DNA from: CBCXVS01 sp965178525
GTDB lineage: Bacteria > Tectomicrobia > Entotheonellia > Entotheonellales > Entotheonellaceae
Length of the DNA stretch: 37,958 nt
Direction of reading: 5' to 3'
Assembly (NCBI GenBank): GCA_965178525.1
Contig: CBCXVS010000031.1
Location: 1 to 37,958 of the forward strand
Below, one piece after another: positions 23,987-32,384 of the stretch (its first letter is position 1; each line of letters begins with the position of its first letter). The notes beneath the pieces were generated by a model. It was not told the origin of the DNA. It ran no database searches and saw only the letters and a list, made by a program, of their open reading frames with translations. Made by a program: the position numbers and the translations under genes.

Positions 23987-25216
23987 ATGCACGCGGAGAT
24001 TGTGGTCATTGGCACGGAACTGCTGTTGGGCCAAATCATCGACACCAATGCGGCCTACCTGGCGCAACAACTCTCCAATATTGGCGTTGATCTCTACTAT
24101 AAAAGTACGGTAGGCGACAACAAAGGCCGCATGATTGAAACCCTGCAGCGTGCCGTCGGCCGCAGCGATATCGTGATCACCACGGGGGGAATTGGCCCGA
24201 CCTTGGACGATATGACCCGCGAAACGGTAGCCGAGGTCCTGGGCGTTGAGCTGGAGTTACAACCGCACCTGCTCGATCAGATCAAAGCCATGATGGGTGA
24301 TCGATATACGGAAAACAACGCCCGCCAGGCCCATATTCCTGCCGGTTCGCTGGCGATGGAAAACCCGGTGGGTACTGCACCCGGCTATTTTGCCCCCACC
24401 CCACGCGGCGGCGTGGTCGTCAGCCTGCCCGGTGTGCCCGGCGAATTGCGCTATCTGATGGAAAACGCTGTCATCCCCCACTTCAAAGAGCGTTTTCAGA
24501 TCGAAGCCATCATTATGTCCCGCACGCTCAAATGCCTTGGCTTGAGTGAAAGTTATATTGATGAGCAATTGGATGATCTGATTAAAATCAGCAACAATCC
24601 AACGATTGGCTTGTTGGCCCAGATGCAGTTGGGAGAAATTCACGTCCGGCTGACCGCCAAAGCCGTCAACGAGGATGCCGCCAACAGGCTCATTGATCCG
24701 TTGGAAGCCCAGGTGCGAGACCGTCTGGGCAAAGCAGTCTTTGGCACGGATGAGGTCGAGTATGAACAAGCGGTGGCCGATCTCCTGAAGCAGCATGATC
24801 TGACCATTGCGGTGGCGGAATCGGGCTTGAGCGGGGGTGTCGGTCATCAGCTCAGTACGGTGCTGGCAGGCGACCCGCACTTTGCGGCCGCCGTGTCGGC
24901 GCATCTGCCGGCGGCCTTAGAACAGCTCTTGGATGTGCCTGCCGACCTGTTGCAGCAACACGGTGCCGTCAGCCCCGAGGTCGCCGCGGCCATGGCGCGA
25001 GGCGTCCAGCAGCGGAACCGGACCCATCTCGGATTGGCCATTACTGGCGCCGCCCAATTGGACGATGGACCGGATACGGTGGCCTACATTGCCTTGGCGC
25101 ATGGCGACAATGTGATTAGCGCCCACGAATACCGCCGCGTTAGCAGTATGCGTTTTGCGCGCCAACGCATTGGCCGCGCCAGTTTGCAAGCCGTGTATGA
25201 TCTCCTGGTTCCCTAA
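23987..25216 (+). CDS. cinA: CinA-like protein with degenerate NMN deamidase domain
   Basis: A 409-residue CinA. The N-terminal COG1058 domain (ADP-ribose pyrophosphatase/MoaB-like) looks intact: IGTELLLGQIIDTNAAYL (8-25), TTGGIGPTLDDMTRETVAE (65-83), PVGTAPG and LPGVPGEL. The C-terminal PncC domain is altered at each active-site block: AESCTGG reads AESGLSG (277-283), the YSNEAK region reads SAHLPAA (304-310), and TGIAGPxGG reads TGAAQLDDG (353-361). The structural frame (QQHGAVSPEVAAAMARG) is kept. NMN deamidation therefore seems unlikely, while the fold persists. ATG at 23987 behind GGAAGGA, about 125 nt after greA. Confidence 0.88.
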   Translation: MHAEIVVIGTELLLGQIIDTNAAYLAQQLSNIGVDLYYKSTVGDNKGRMIETLQRAVGRSDIVITTGGIGPTLDDMTRETVAEVLGVELELQPHLLDQIKAMMGDRYTENNARQAHIPAGSLAMENPVGTAPGYFAPTPRGGVVVSLPGVPGELRYLMENAVIPHFKERFQIEAIIMSRTLKCLGLSESYIDEQLDDLIKISNNPTIGLLAQMQLGEIHVRLTAKAVNEDAANRLIDPLEAQVRDRLGKAVFGTDEVEYEQAVADLLKQHDLTIAVAESGLSGGVGHQLSTVLAGDPHFAAAVSAHLPAALEQLLDVPADLLQQHGAVSPEVAAAMARGVQQRNRTHLGLAITGAAQLDDGPDTVAYIALAHGDNVISAHEYRRVSSMRFARQRIGRASLQAVYDLLVP

Positions 25217-25230
25217 GGGGGAGAGAACCG

Positions 25231-25872
25231 ATGCGCTTGCGGATGCTGTGTGGCGTTGTCCTCGTGCTTCAGGTAGGCTGCCAAAGTGCGTATTATGCCA
25301 CCCTGGAAAAATTCGGTTACCACAAGCGGGACTTGCTGGTGAGCCGGGTACAGGATGCGCGTGATACGCAACAAGAAGCCAAAGAGCAGTTTTCATCCGC
25401 GTTAGAAAAATTCAGTGCCGTGCTGCAGTTTCGCGGCGGCGCTTTGGAGGAAAAATACACCCAACTCAAGGACGAACTGAAGAAGAGTGAAGCCAGCGCC
25501 AAGGCCGTACGGCAACGGGTCGCTGCGGTGGAAAACGTCTCAGAAGCGCTCTTCAAAGAATGGGAAGCCGAATTGGCCCAATACCACAATGACAAGCTCC
25601 GCCGTGCGAGCGCCCGGCAACTGGCGCACACTCGGCAGCGCTATGCCCCGTTGACCCGGGCCATGCGGCGCGCCGAAGCGAAAATCGATCCCGTCCTCAC
25701 GGCGTTTCGCGACCAGGTCTTGTTTCTCAAACACAATCTCAATGCCCAGGCCATCGCCTCTTTACAAGAGGAATTGGTAGCCGTCGAAACGAACATCGCC
25801 GGCCTGATTCGAGAAATGGAGGCCTCCATTGCGGAGGCCGATGCCTTTATCCAAGCCATTGGGCAATCCTGA
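25231..25872 (+). CDS. DUF2959 family lipoprotein
   Basis: A 213-residue lipoprotein: the signal ends in the lipobox LQVGC (C17), so the protein should be anchored in the inner or outer membrane. The mature part is largely helical and likely coiled coil, with the DUF2959 core: YYATLEKFGYHKRDLLVSRV, ARDTQQEAKEQFSSALEKF, LFKEWEAEL, LARASARQL-like and DQVLFLKHNLNAQAI. Function of the family is unknown. It starts 14 nt after cinA behind GGGGGAGAG, so it is probably co-transcribed with it. Confidence 0.85.
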   Translation: MRLRMLCGVVLVLQVGCQSAYYATLEKFGYHKRDLLVSRVQDARDTQQEAKEQFSSALEKFSAVLQFRGGALEEKYTQLKDELKKSEASAKAVRQRVAAVENVSEALFKEWEAELAQYHNDKLRRASARQLAHTRQRYAPLTRAMRRAEAKIDPVLTAFRDQVLFLKHNLNAQAIASLQEELVAVETNIAGLIREMEASIAEADAFIQAIGQS

Positions 25873-25896
25873 CAGGCCACGCAGGTTCTCACCGTG

Positions 25897-26385
25897 CTAC
25901 GCCGTGTCGTTGCGGTAAGGAAGACGCAGTTTAATGCGTAGATTGACCGGGTTTCCCACGGTGTCTGTTCCCGTCAGAGTCAGATGCCAGACAGGCGCCA
26001 GGGGGCCCCAATCGGCGCAGTTATCGAACTCGGGACAGTAGCGATAAGAACCGAGCGGAAGCCGCAATTCGCCACGGGCGGGCAAGGTCCAGGGCCCCTC
26101 TTTTTGCCAGCTAAAGTGGCGGCTAGAGGGATTGTTTCGAAAGCGGGCATCGAGCTGCGTGCAGGTAATGGTCTGCCCTTGGGTCTCTTCAAGGACCAGC
26201 GTAAATTCGTAGATTTCACGCTTTTCCGCGCCGGTTATAGAAAATCGGAAGTCAGTCGCGTGCCAGCGGCAAAGATGATCCTGACCTTCAATATGCATCT
26301 CGATGTTCTTTAAGTTCGCTACCGTGGCACAACCGGCTAGCAGCCACCCGACAAGTAGTGCACACAGGGTATGGCGCGTCCGCAT
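25897..26385 (-). CDS. Hypothetical lipoprotein
   Basis: A 162-residue protein of unknown family. Signal with lipobox LLAGC (C19), followed by a mature part rich in beta-type sequence with four further cysteines (HLCRWHAT, TITCTQLD, YRYCPEFDNCAD). Two starts are possible: ATG at 26385 with AAGGAG 6 nt upstream (preferred, giving a normal 19-residue signal) and ATG at 26412 behind AGGGAG. It lies downstream of the adhesin pseudogene on the same strand and converges with the DUF2959 gene. Confidence 0.7.
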   Translation of the reverse strand: MRTRHTLCALLVGWLLAGCATVANLKNIEMHIEGQDHLCRWHATDFRFSITGAEKREIYEFTLVLEETQGQTITCTQLDARFRNNPSSRHFSWQKEGPWTLPARGELRLPLGSYRYCPEFDNCADWGPLAPVWHLTLTGTDTVGNPVNLRIKLRLPYRNDTA

Positions 26386-26501
26386 ACCACGCTCCTTGTT
26401 TGTGCGTTGCATGTTTTCTCCCTCTATGATCAAGTACCTGGTTGTCTGACGTTGAAGCGGCGCTATCGAGCGCCAAGGGTCGCAGGCGTATACGGCCCGG
26501 T

Positions 26502-29033
26502 TTATGCGCTGCGGAGCCGTCTCCGTGCGTACCAGCCCAGGGCACTGAGGAGGCTGCCTCCTATGAGGATGCCGACCAGCCACCCGATGGGGTGCATGAT
26601 AACCCGCGCCACCCACACCACGGGGGCAAGACTCACACGAACCGCCGCCCGGAGCCAAGCCCGGTCACGGATGATGTCCGCCAGCGGTGGACTGAGGCGA
26701 GCATATTGCCCGACGAACCAGCGCCCCAGGGCATGGGTCAGCAAATACGTATCACGGAAGTCACGGAGCACTTGGATCTGCGGCGCCAGTGGGGAGCCAT
26801 AGGCGGCCGTCGCAATGAAACAGCCACCACTGCCGCCGCTCCCTGCAGCCGCCGGTGTACCTTGGAAGTCGGCGAGCGCCGCGAGGCTGTCGGCACAGAC
26901 CGCCCGCACCTCATAAGCGCCATCCGCGAATTGTGTGGTATCCCACGCCGTTACAAATAAGGGGGAGGCCGCTACGAGGCCAATATCCAGCCAGGCGCTG
27001 TCATGTGTGGCGGTAGCTCCAGTGGGCGTGGCCGTAGGGAAATCCACGTCGTCATTGGAATTCCCCACTGGCCCCAAGCTCCCATCGGCGGCACGGAAGA
27101 TGCCAAAGAGGACAAGTTGCGTCGTCTGCACCACCAGCACATTTGCCGTTGGAATCACCACTGCGTCCGGGAGGCGTTCCCAGCCGGCCGCGGCCTCGTA
27201 GCGCCACAGCGTCAGCGTGGTTGCCTCGATCACCGGGTTGATCGCGTCAACACGGCCATCTTGGTCGGCATCGGCATAGGGCAGGCGGAGCGTCACAGGG
27301 ATGGCAACGTCCTCTTGCTGTTGGCCGACCGCGAATCGCCATATGTCTGCCACTGCCGTACCGGGAAGCGGTGTGGGCGCGTCTGCCACCGCGACGGTGG
27401 CGATATCGAGTGTCTCCTCCTGCGCCAAGGTACCGGCGGGCAAGACGACGAGCACGCCTGCGGCAGTAACCACAACATGGTCGGGTTGGGTTGGAAGAAT
27501 CTCGGTTTTGAATCCCTGGTCCTCCACAATATCAGGGAGGAGATCGAGATCATGATTCGCGATCAGGACCGGCACCGGCGTCGAGACCGACGCGCCCTGG
27601 CCGGGGAGCTGCACGGCGGCCACGGCCACGGCTGTGCCGGCGATGACTTGGTTGGGCTGCGGCGTTGTGAGCGCCAGTTCGGGTGTAGACGCCTGCTGCG
27701 TGGCGCCAGCATCAAGGCCGCCTTCAACCGGATTGTCAACCGGGTCGGGTGATTCCGTGTCTTGCTGCTCGCCTTCACCCGACTCACGGACTTGGAAGAG
27801 GCAGGCGCCAGGTGGCACGGGAACGACCGAGGTCGTCGCATCATCGCCGTCTGTGGTGGCCGGATCATCGGTCACTACCGGCTCCTGAGTCTCGAGTTCC
27901 TCGGCGAGCAGGCCATTGCCGTTCACGTCCCAGTTTGCCACTGCCTGATTCACCACATCGCCATAGAAACCGGACGGCAGGGCGAGGCGGAACGTCAGCA
28001 CCACTTCATTCGCCGCCTCACCTTCTGTCACCGCCCCAAAGTCCATCGCCATCGTGCCTTCATAGACCACCTCGTTCCGCACCGCATCGAACTCACAACG
28101 CTCCACCGTTGAGGCGCCACGGGCCTCACAGGTTAAGCTACCTGGGACGAAGGTGGTCTCGACCGGTATGGGATCCACCACGTGGACCCGATTGACGGTG
28201 ACATTGCCGTTGTTGATCCAGACGATACGCGCCTCGAGTTCTGTGAGACTGACAGGCATCAAGATTTTCTGGCCTATGGGCGGAGCAAAAAAGGTGAGAT
28301 TTACCGTCACCGTGGCCACCGCAGTGCCACCCCGGTCGTCCGTTATGGTATAGGTAAATATCACGGGATCGGTGCTATCCGGAGCCGGTGTGTAGGTCAG
28401 CGTGCCTTCGGCATTGATCGTCACCGTGCCGGTGGGGGGCGTCGAGACCTGTACGATCCTCAGGGGGTCGCTATCCGGATCACTATCGTTATTCAGAACC
28501 GGTATGATGATCGGGGTGTCGATTGCTGTGGTGGCTATATCGTTTACTGCCACAGGCGGGTTCAGGTCGTCTATCACCGTTACGGTAAGTGTCGCTGGCG
28601 CCGAGGTGGAATGAGTGTCATCGTCGATCGTATACAGGGTCGCGGACATGCCAATGAAGCCGGGTTCCGGCGTAAACGTCACGTTCCCGCTGCCATCGGC
28701 TGTGAATGTCCCTTGCCCGGCGACGGCAAACGTTGTCTGCTGGCCCGGGATATTCGGATCGAGATCGACTGTCGTGGGGTCGATCGTGCCATCCACATCG
28801 CTGTCGTTGTCCGTCACAGTGACCGTCACGGGCGTATCCACGGACGTCGATACCGTATCATTCTGCACGATCGGCGGCGCATTCGTGATCGTCACCGTCA
28901 CGGCTGCTGCCGCCCGGTCACCGGAGGTATCGACAATGGTGTAGGTGAAGGTGTCATACCCGACAAAACCCGGTGTGGGCGTGTAGATGACCGTGTCGTC
29001 CGTTGGATCGCCTGGGGTGCCGTTGTCGTCCAC
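26502..29033 (-). CDS. Adhesin fragment 4: repeats 7-9, DUF11-like domain and C-terminal anchor
   Basis: Frame of 843 residues after the TAA at 29036-29034, beginning at a GTG that is simply the next codon of the parent frame. It holds the second half of repeat 7, repeats 8 and 9, a DUF11-like region (ARIVWINNGNVTVNRVHVVD), and a segment with AHDLDLLPD-type and ZU5-like strands. It ends with CFIATAAYGSPLAPQI, LRDFRDTYLL, SPPLADIIRD and the membrane helix WLVGILIGGSLLSALGWY before the basic tail. The CFIATAAYGS box with a following helix is a recurring C-terminal region of surface proteins. No ribosome site precedes the GTG. Confidence 0.75.
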   Translation of the reverse strand: MDDNGTPGDPTDDTVIYTPTPGFVGYDTFTYTIVDTSGDRAAAAVTVTITNAPPIVQNDTVSTSVDTPVTVTVTDNDSDVDGTIDPTTVDLDPNIPGQQTTFAVAGQGTFTADGSGNVTFTPEPGFIGMSATLYTIDDDTHSTSAPATLTVTVIDDLNPPVAVNDIATTAIDTPIIIPVLNNDSDPDSDPLRIVQVSTPPTGTVTINAEGTLTYTPAPDSTDPVIFTYTITDDRGGTAVATVTVNLTFFAPPIGQKILMPVSLTELEARIVWINNGNVTVNRVHVVDPIPVETTFVPGSLTCEARGASTVERCEFDAVRNEVVYEGTMAMDFGAVTEGEAANEVVLTFRLALPSGFYGDVVNQAVANWDVNGNGLLAEELETQEPVVTDDPATTDGDDATTSVVPVPPGACLFQVRESGEGEQQDTESPDPVDNPVEGGLDAGATQQASTPELALTTPQPNQVIAGTAVAVAAVQLPGQGASVSTPVPVLIANHDLDLLPDIVEDQGFKTEILPTQPDHVVVTAAGVLVVLPAGTLAQEETLDIATVAVADAPTPLPGTAVADIWRFAVGQQQEDVAIPVTLRLPYADADQDGRVDAINPVIEATTLTLWRYEAAAGWERLPDAVVIPTANVLVVQTTQLVLFGIFRAADGSLGPVGNSNDDVDFPTATPTGATATHDSAWLDIGLVAASPLFVTAWDTTQFADGAYEVRAVCADSLAALADFQGTPAAAGSGGSGGCFIATAAYGSPLAPQIQVLRDFRDTYLLTHALGRWFVGQYARLSPPLADIIRDRAWLRAAVRVSLAPVVWVARVIMHPIGWLVGILIGGSLLSALGWYARRRLRSA

Positions 29034-30152
29034 TTACACGGTCCCGTGGACGCCATCCGTCAGCGTCGTGATGGTGAGGGGCTCCGGTGTCGGATGCGAG
29101 TCATTGGCAAGGACATCGATCATCACGGCAACGTCGTGCGGTGTCGTAGCGCCATCGCCTATGGCGGTGGGCACGGGGTTGGCCACGAGGTCCGTCACCG
29201 CAACGCTGACGACTGCGGTGTCCGCGCCGCCATTGCCGTCGTCGACGGTGTACGTAAACGTATCGGTTCCGACAAAGCCCGGAGCTGGTATGTAGTCAAT
29301 CGTGTCATCGGTCGGATCGCCTGGCGTACCGTTGTCATTCACGACAGCCGCGCCGCCCTGTGTCGTGATAGTATCGACAGCGACGATGCTGAGGGGATCG
29401 GCATCGAGGTCGTAGTCGTTGGGCAACACGGGTATGGTCACGGGCGTATCCTGCGGCGTCGTGCTGGCGTCCGCCACCGCGACGGGCGGATGAGAGGCGG
29501 ATGCAGGGGAGCCCACGGTCACGCTCACTGTGGCTGTGTCGGTGCCGCCGTTGCTGTTTTCAATGGTATACATAAACGTATCCGGTCCGAAGAAGCCGGT
29601 ATTCGGAGTGTAAATCACCGACCCCTGTGGGGTGAAGGTGACGCTACCGCCAACGGGTTGTGTGACGCTGTGAATCACGAGGGTATCCCCACGCGGATCA
29701 TGGTCGTTGATCAAGACGGGGACCGAAACGTCCGTCTCCAATGGCGTGACGGCACTGTCGTCCTCGGCCACGGGAGGTATGGGATCGACAATCACCGTGA
29801 TGGTCGCCGCGTTCGACGTCGCGCCTAGGTTGTCGTCGACCGTATACGACGCGGTACTGGTGCCGACAAAGCCGGATGTGGGCACAAAGGTGACGATGCC
29901 GCTACCGTTATCCATAAACGTCCCTTCACTAGCGATGGTGAAGCTGGTCTGCTGTCCTGCCAGGCCGGGGTCGAGGTCGACTGAGGCCGCATCGAGCATG
30001 GTGCCCACCGCGGCGATGTCATTGGCCAACACGTCGAGGGCGAGCGGGCTGGCCATGGAGGTGGTGGCATTGTCATTGTTGGCGGCCGGTCCTGCGATGA
30101 TGGTCACCGAGATCGTCGCTGGGGTGGAGGTAGCGCCATCATTGTCGTCCAC
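29034..30152 (-). CDS. Adhesin fragment 3: repeats 4-7
   Basis: Frame of 372 residues between the 1-nt deletion and the TAA. It contains repeat 4 (GQQTSFTIASEGTF type) and repeats 5, 6 and 7a (VL-ND-D and FGPDTFMYT type). The stop splits repeat 7 where repeat 6 reads VVNDNGTPGDPTDD, so TAA replaced a sense codon between V and VDDNGTPGDPTDD. The GTG at 30152 is not preceded by a ribosome site. Confidence 0.7.
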   Translation of the reverse strand: MDDNDGATSTPATISVTIIAGPAANNDNATTSMASPLALDVLANDIAAVGTMLDAASVDLDPGLAGQQTSFTIASEGTFMDNGSGIVTFVPTSGFVGTSTASYTVDDNLGATSNAATITVIVDPIPPVAEDDSAVTPLETDVSVPVLINDHDPRGDTLVIHSVTQPVGGSVTFTPQGSVIYTPNTGFFGPDTFMYTIENSNGGTDTATVSVTVGSPASASHPPVAVADASTTPQDTPVTIPVLPNDYDLDADPLSIVAVDTITTQGGAAVVNDNGTPGDPTDDTIDYIPAPGFVGTDTFTYTVDDGNGGADTAVVSVAVTDLVANPVPTAIGDGATTPHDVAVMIDVLANDSHPTPEPLTITTLTDGVHGTV

Positions 30153-31015
30153 CGTAAGGTGATCGTAGGAACGCCGGTAAAACCGGATTCAGGCGTGAAC
30201 GTGATCATACCACTGCCATTATGGGTGAACGTCCCTTCGCCAACGACTGTCAAGGTATTCTGCTGTCCGGCGGCAGTGGGGTCAAGATCCACACTGCCAG
30301 TGGCAATGAGGCCATCACTGTCGGTATCGTTGCCCGTGACCATCAGCGTCACTGGAACATCAATGGACGTCACCGTGGTATCATCGGCAGCCACAGGGGG
30401 GGCATTGACCCTTATGCTAATAGCCTCTGGCGCCGACGTGGCGCCGTCGTTGTCATTGACCGTATACATGATCGCTGAGGTGTCGATGAATCCCGCCACC
30501 GGCGTGAACGTCACATTGCCTGCGCCATTATCCATGAACGTGCCTTGGCCTGGCACGGTCACCGAATTCTGTTGCCCCATCGTGCCGGGGTCGAGGTCCA
30601 CCGTGGCCGCATTGATCATGCCATCACTGTCGGTGTCGTTGGCGATCACGGCTACGGTCGTGAGGGTGTTCACCTGCGTCACTGCGGCGTCGGCCACCGC
30701 CACCGGCGGGTCGTTGACTCGCACGCTGATGGCTCCCACCATCGAGGTGGCGCCGTCATTGTCATTCACGGTATACATGATTGTCGATGTGCCAATGAAG
30801 GTCGGCTCCGGCGTAAACGTCACATTGCCCACTCCATCATCGACGAATGTACCCTCACCCGCAACGGTAATCGTATTCTGTTGGCCGGCCATACCCTGAT
30901 CGAGGTCGACACTGCTCGTCACCACAATGCCGTCCGTATCGGTATCATTGATCGTGATGGTCGGCAGCACCACCAGCATATTGATTTGGGTCACGGCGCT
31001 ATCCATCACGGCCAC
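30104..31015 (-). CDS. Adhesin fragment 2: repeats 1-3
   Basis: Frame of 303 residues between the MITE and the frameshift. Repeats 1-3 share SVDLD-x(3-5)-GQQNT, GEGTF-x-D/H-NG and YTVNDNDGATS. After GFTGVPTIT the frame slips: the DNA reads ACC-TT-ACG-GTG where a codon such as TAT is expected, so one base is missing and the last 15 residues are out of frame. The same deletion puts GTGGACGACAATGAT in the frame of fragment 3. Confidence 0.7.
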   Translation of the reverse strand: MAVMDSAVTQINMLVVLPTITINDTDTDGIVVTSSVDLDQGMAGQQNTITVAGEGTFVDDGVGNVTFTPEPTFIGTSTIMYTVNDNDGATSMVGAISVRVNDPPVAVADAAVTQVNTLTTVAVIANDTDSDGMINAATVDLDPGTMGQQNSVTVPGQGTFMDNGAGNVTFTPVAGFIDTSAIMYTVNDNDGATSAPEAISIRVNAPPVAADDTTVTSIDVPVTLMVTGNDTDSDGLIATGSVDLDPTAAGQQNTLTVVGEGTFTHNGSGMITFTPESGFTGVPTITLRWTTMMALPPPQRRSR

Positions 31016-31030
31016 CGGCGGATCATTAAT

Positions 31031-31289
31031 CCGAAGTTCCCCTGGCAGAATAGGCGGAGGGTTAAGTAGATCAACAGGTTAGCCCAATTCAAAAGCCCAT
31101 TTACATGGGAACAATCCAACCTCCTGAAACGACATGGCTTATGGTCATACGTTTGCAGACGATGTCAAGCCCATGTGGCAGAATAGGAGCGAAAATTTTG
31201 CGATTTACAGGGGAACAAAGGTCGATTCGTTTCAGGCTTTTGAGTTTTTATTTCAACAAGTTGTCGCCGAATCACGGGAGGAACTTCGG
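31031..31289 (+). mobile_element. Complete 259-bp MITE-like element with 10-bp terminal inverted repeats
   Basis: Ends are CCGAAGTTCC (31031-31040) and its exact complement GGAACTTCGG (31280-31289). ATTAAT flanks both sides (31025-31030 and 31290-31295) as a 6-bp target duplication. Excision of 265 bp restores the adhesin frame across the site (QIPI-NDPPVAV). No ORF for a transposase is present. Two sequence boxes occur twice in direct order: TGGCAGAATAGG (31043 and 31176) and ATTTACA-T/G-GGGAACAA (31099 and 31203), possible transposase-binding sites. The partial copy at 1-110 shares the right part. The parent transposon is unknown to me. Confidence 0.85.
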
Positions 31290-32132
31290 ATTAATGGGAA
31301 TCTGAATGTCTTGCACTTCGCCGTCCGGTGCCGGCCCCGTCGGGCCGAGTCCCCCGACACTGCTGCAACGAAAACGCGAGACCGTTGGCCCCGGCACGGC
31401 TGCCGCGGGTACGAGGAAGGTTAGGGTATTGGCGCCGCTTCCGGCCAGCAAGACCTGGTTGGTGGCAATCTGCTCACCCAGGTCGTCAAAATCCCCATCA
31501 TGGTTGAAGTCCATCCACGCATCCAGATGACAATCCGCGGGTGAGGCGGCGGCGGTCATAATGACCTGCACGGCGCTGCTGCTCAAACCCGGGCTCGGGA
31601 CGGGGCTGCCGACGAGGATCCCGTCTTCGTCATCACCTGCCGGAATGCAGAGACCCACAGTCGCAGCACCGACGGCAAGATCGTCTGCCGACGCAACGTT
31701 GTTTTGCAGGGTGCCGCCGTCAATATCGACGCAGCCACCAATAAACGGGCTGGCAAGGGTGACGGGATGTCTTGGACCACCGTCGGCATCTTGGGTGTTG
31801 TAATTTCCCGGACTGGTGCCCGGGCCTGTATCCGGGGCACCGCCATAATCGGAGGGCTGGGGCTGGGCTGCCACGTCGCCAGACGTCCCCAGGCTCAAAC
31901 CTAGTAGGAAGATCCAAGGCATGACAAGGAAGAGAAAATGCAGCTCCGCATGCGAGGCCGTACGCCAGCATGTCTTCACCTCCTTGGCCCTGCTCGTGAC
32001 ATTGAACCGTTTCTTTGTGAGCCAGCGATAGCCTGCATCTATGCTTTGACAGACGCAAAGCCATATGCTTGTTGCCTGCTGTCGACCGATGCATGCGATC
32101 TTCATGTAGGCGTTCAATTGTTTTCCTTTCAC
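31272..32132 (-). CDS. Adhesin fragment 1: export region and GEVED domain
   Basis: Frame of 286 residues ending at a TGA inside the MITE. An N-terminal region of about 70 residues precedes the hydrophobic stretch FLFLVMPWIFLLGLSLG, which is long for a signal peptide and recalls extended signals of large exported proteins. The mature start SDYGGAPDTGPGTSPGNYNT and the end APDGEVQDIQIPIN form a GEVED-type domain. The start codon is uncertain: GTG at 32132, TTG at 32117 (AAAGGA upstream) or ATG at 32105. The last residues PKFLP derive from the element. Confidence 0.75.
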   Translation of the reverse strand: MKGKQLNAYMKIACIGRQQATSIWLCVCQSIDAGYRWLTKKRFNVTSRAKEVKTCWRTASHAELHFLFLVMPWIFLLGLSLGTSGDVAAQPQPSDYGGAPDTGPGTSPGNYNTQDADGGPRHPVTLASPFIGGCVDIDGGTLQNNVASADDLAVGAATVGLCIPAGDDEDGILVGSPVPSPGLSSSAVQVIMTAAASPADCHLDAWMDFNHDGDFDDLGEQIATNQVLLAGSGANTLTFLVPAAAVPGPTVSRFRCSSVGGLGPTGPAPDGEVQDIQIPINPKFLP

Positions 32133-32221
32133 GATGTCTTCTCTTGGAGCGTTATATATTTCCTAGACTTTTATAGATAAAAAACAAATCCAACAAACAT
32201 TATTTCGGTATATTCTGCTGA

Positions 32222-32275
32222 ATTGTATCCAACAAAAATGAATAGCGAATGAACAAGCGATGAATAGATAATGAA
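32222..32275 (-). promoter_or_regulatory. Four 11-bp-spaced TTCAT repeats ahead of a -10 box (PhoB/OmpR-type operator)
   Basis: On the minus strand TTCAT occurs four times at an exact 11-bp period (plus-strand ATGAA at 32238, 32249, 32260 and 32271). Ten nt after the last copy comes TACAAT (32227-32222), a 5-of-6 -10 element, and there is no -35 consensus. Direct repeats at one helical turn, ending about 10 nt before -10, are the layout of Pho-box promoters activated by OmpR/PhoB-family proteins. The gene driven is the adhesin, 90 nt downstream. The orphan OmpR-type regulator gene ends 110 nt away at 32385. Confidence 0.6.
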
Positions 32276-32384
32276 AACTGTAAAAAATGATATACCCAAA
32301 AGATTAGGGCATGAGGAAGGGAAACGGAAAGGCAGGGGCAAGGATAGATAGCAGGCGGTATCGACGGGACACAACTGAAGGTCA

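Larger units (their letters stand above)
26502..32132 (-). pseudogene. Large cadherin-like repeat adhesin broken by MITE insertion, frameshift and nonsense codon
   Basis: One gene read from 32132 down to 26502. Order of parts: long N-terminal region with a hydrophobic export segment, a GEVED-type domain, nine tandem repeats of about 90-105 residues (Big_9/cadherin-like, with PPVAxxD at each start), a DUF11-like domain, a long linker, then a CFIATAAYGS box, a transmembrane helix and the basic end ARRRLRSA. Three lesions: the 259-bp element plus 6-bp duplication at 31025-31295; a 1-nt deletion near 30153-30158; and TAA at 29036-29034. Removing 265 bp, adding 1 nt and reading through the TAA gives one open frame of about 1,789 codons. 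The protein would be a surface adhesin; in this state no full-length product is expected. Sequencing error could explain the deletion but not the insertion. Confidence 0.85.

Noticed and set aside
26502..31015. Repeats in the adhesin region read as CRISPR or satellite DNA
   Set aside because: The periodicity of about 270-315 nt follows the protein repeats, with diverged third positions, so it is coding.
31027..31293. Alternative reading of the MITE with 14-bp ends (TAATCCGAAGTTCC) and a 2-bp AT duplication
   Set aside because: ATTAAT is its own complement, so the ends are ambiguous by eye. Excision of 269 bp would leave the adhesin out of frame, while 265 bp restores NDPPVAV, so the 6-bp duplication is preferred.
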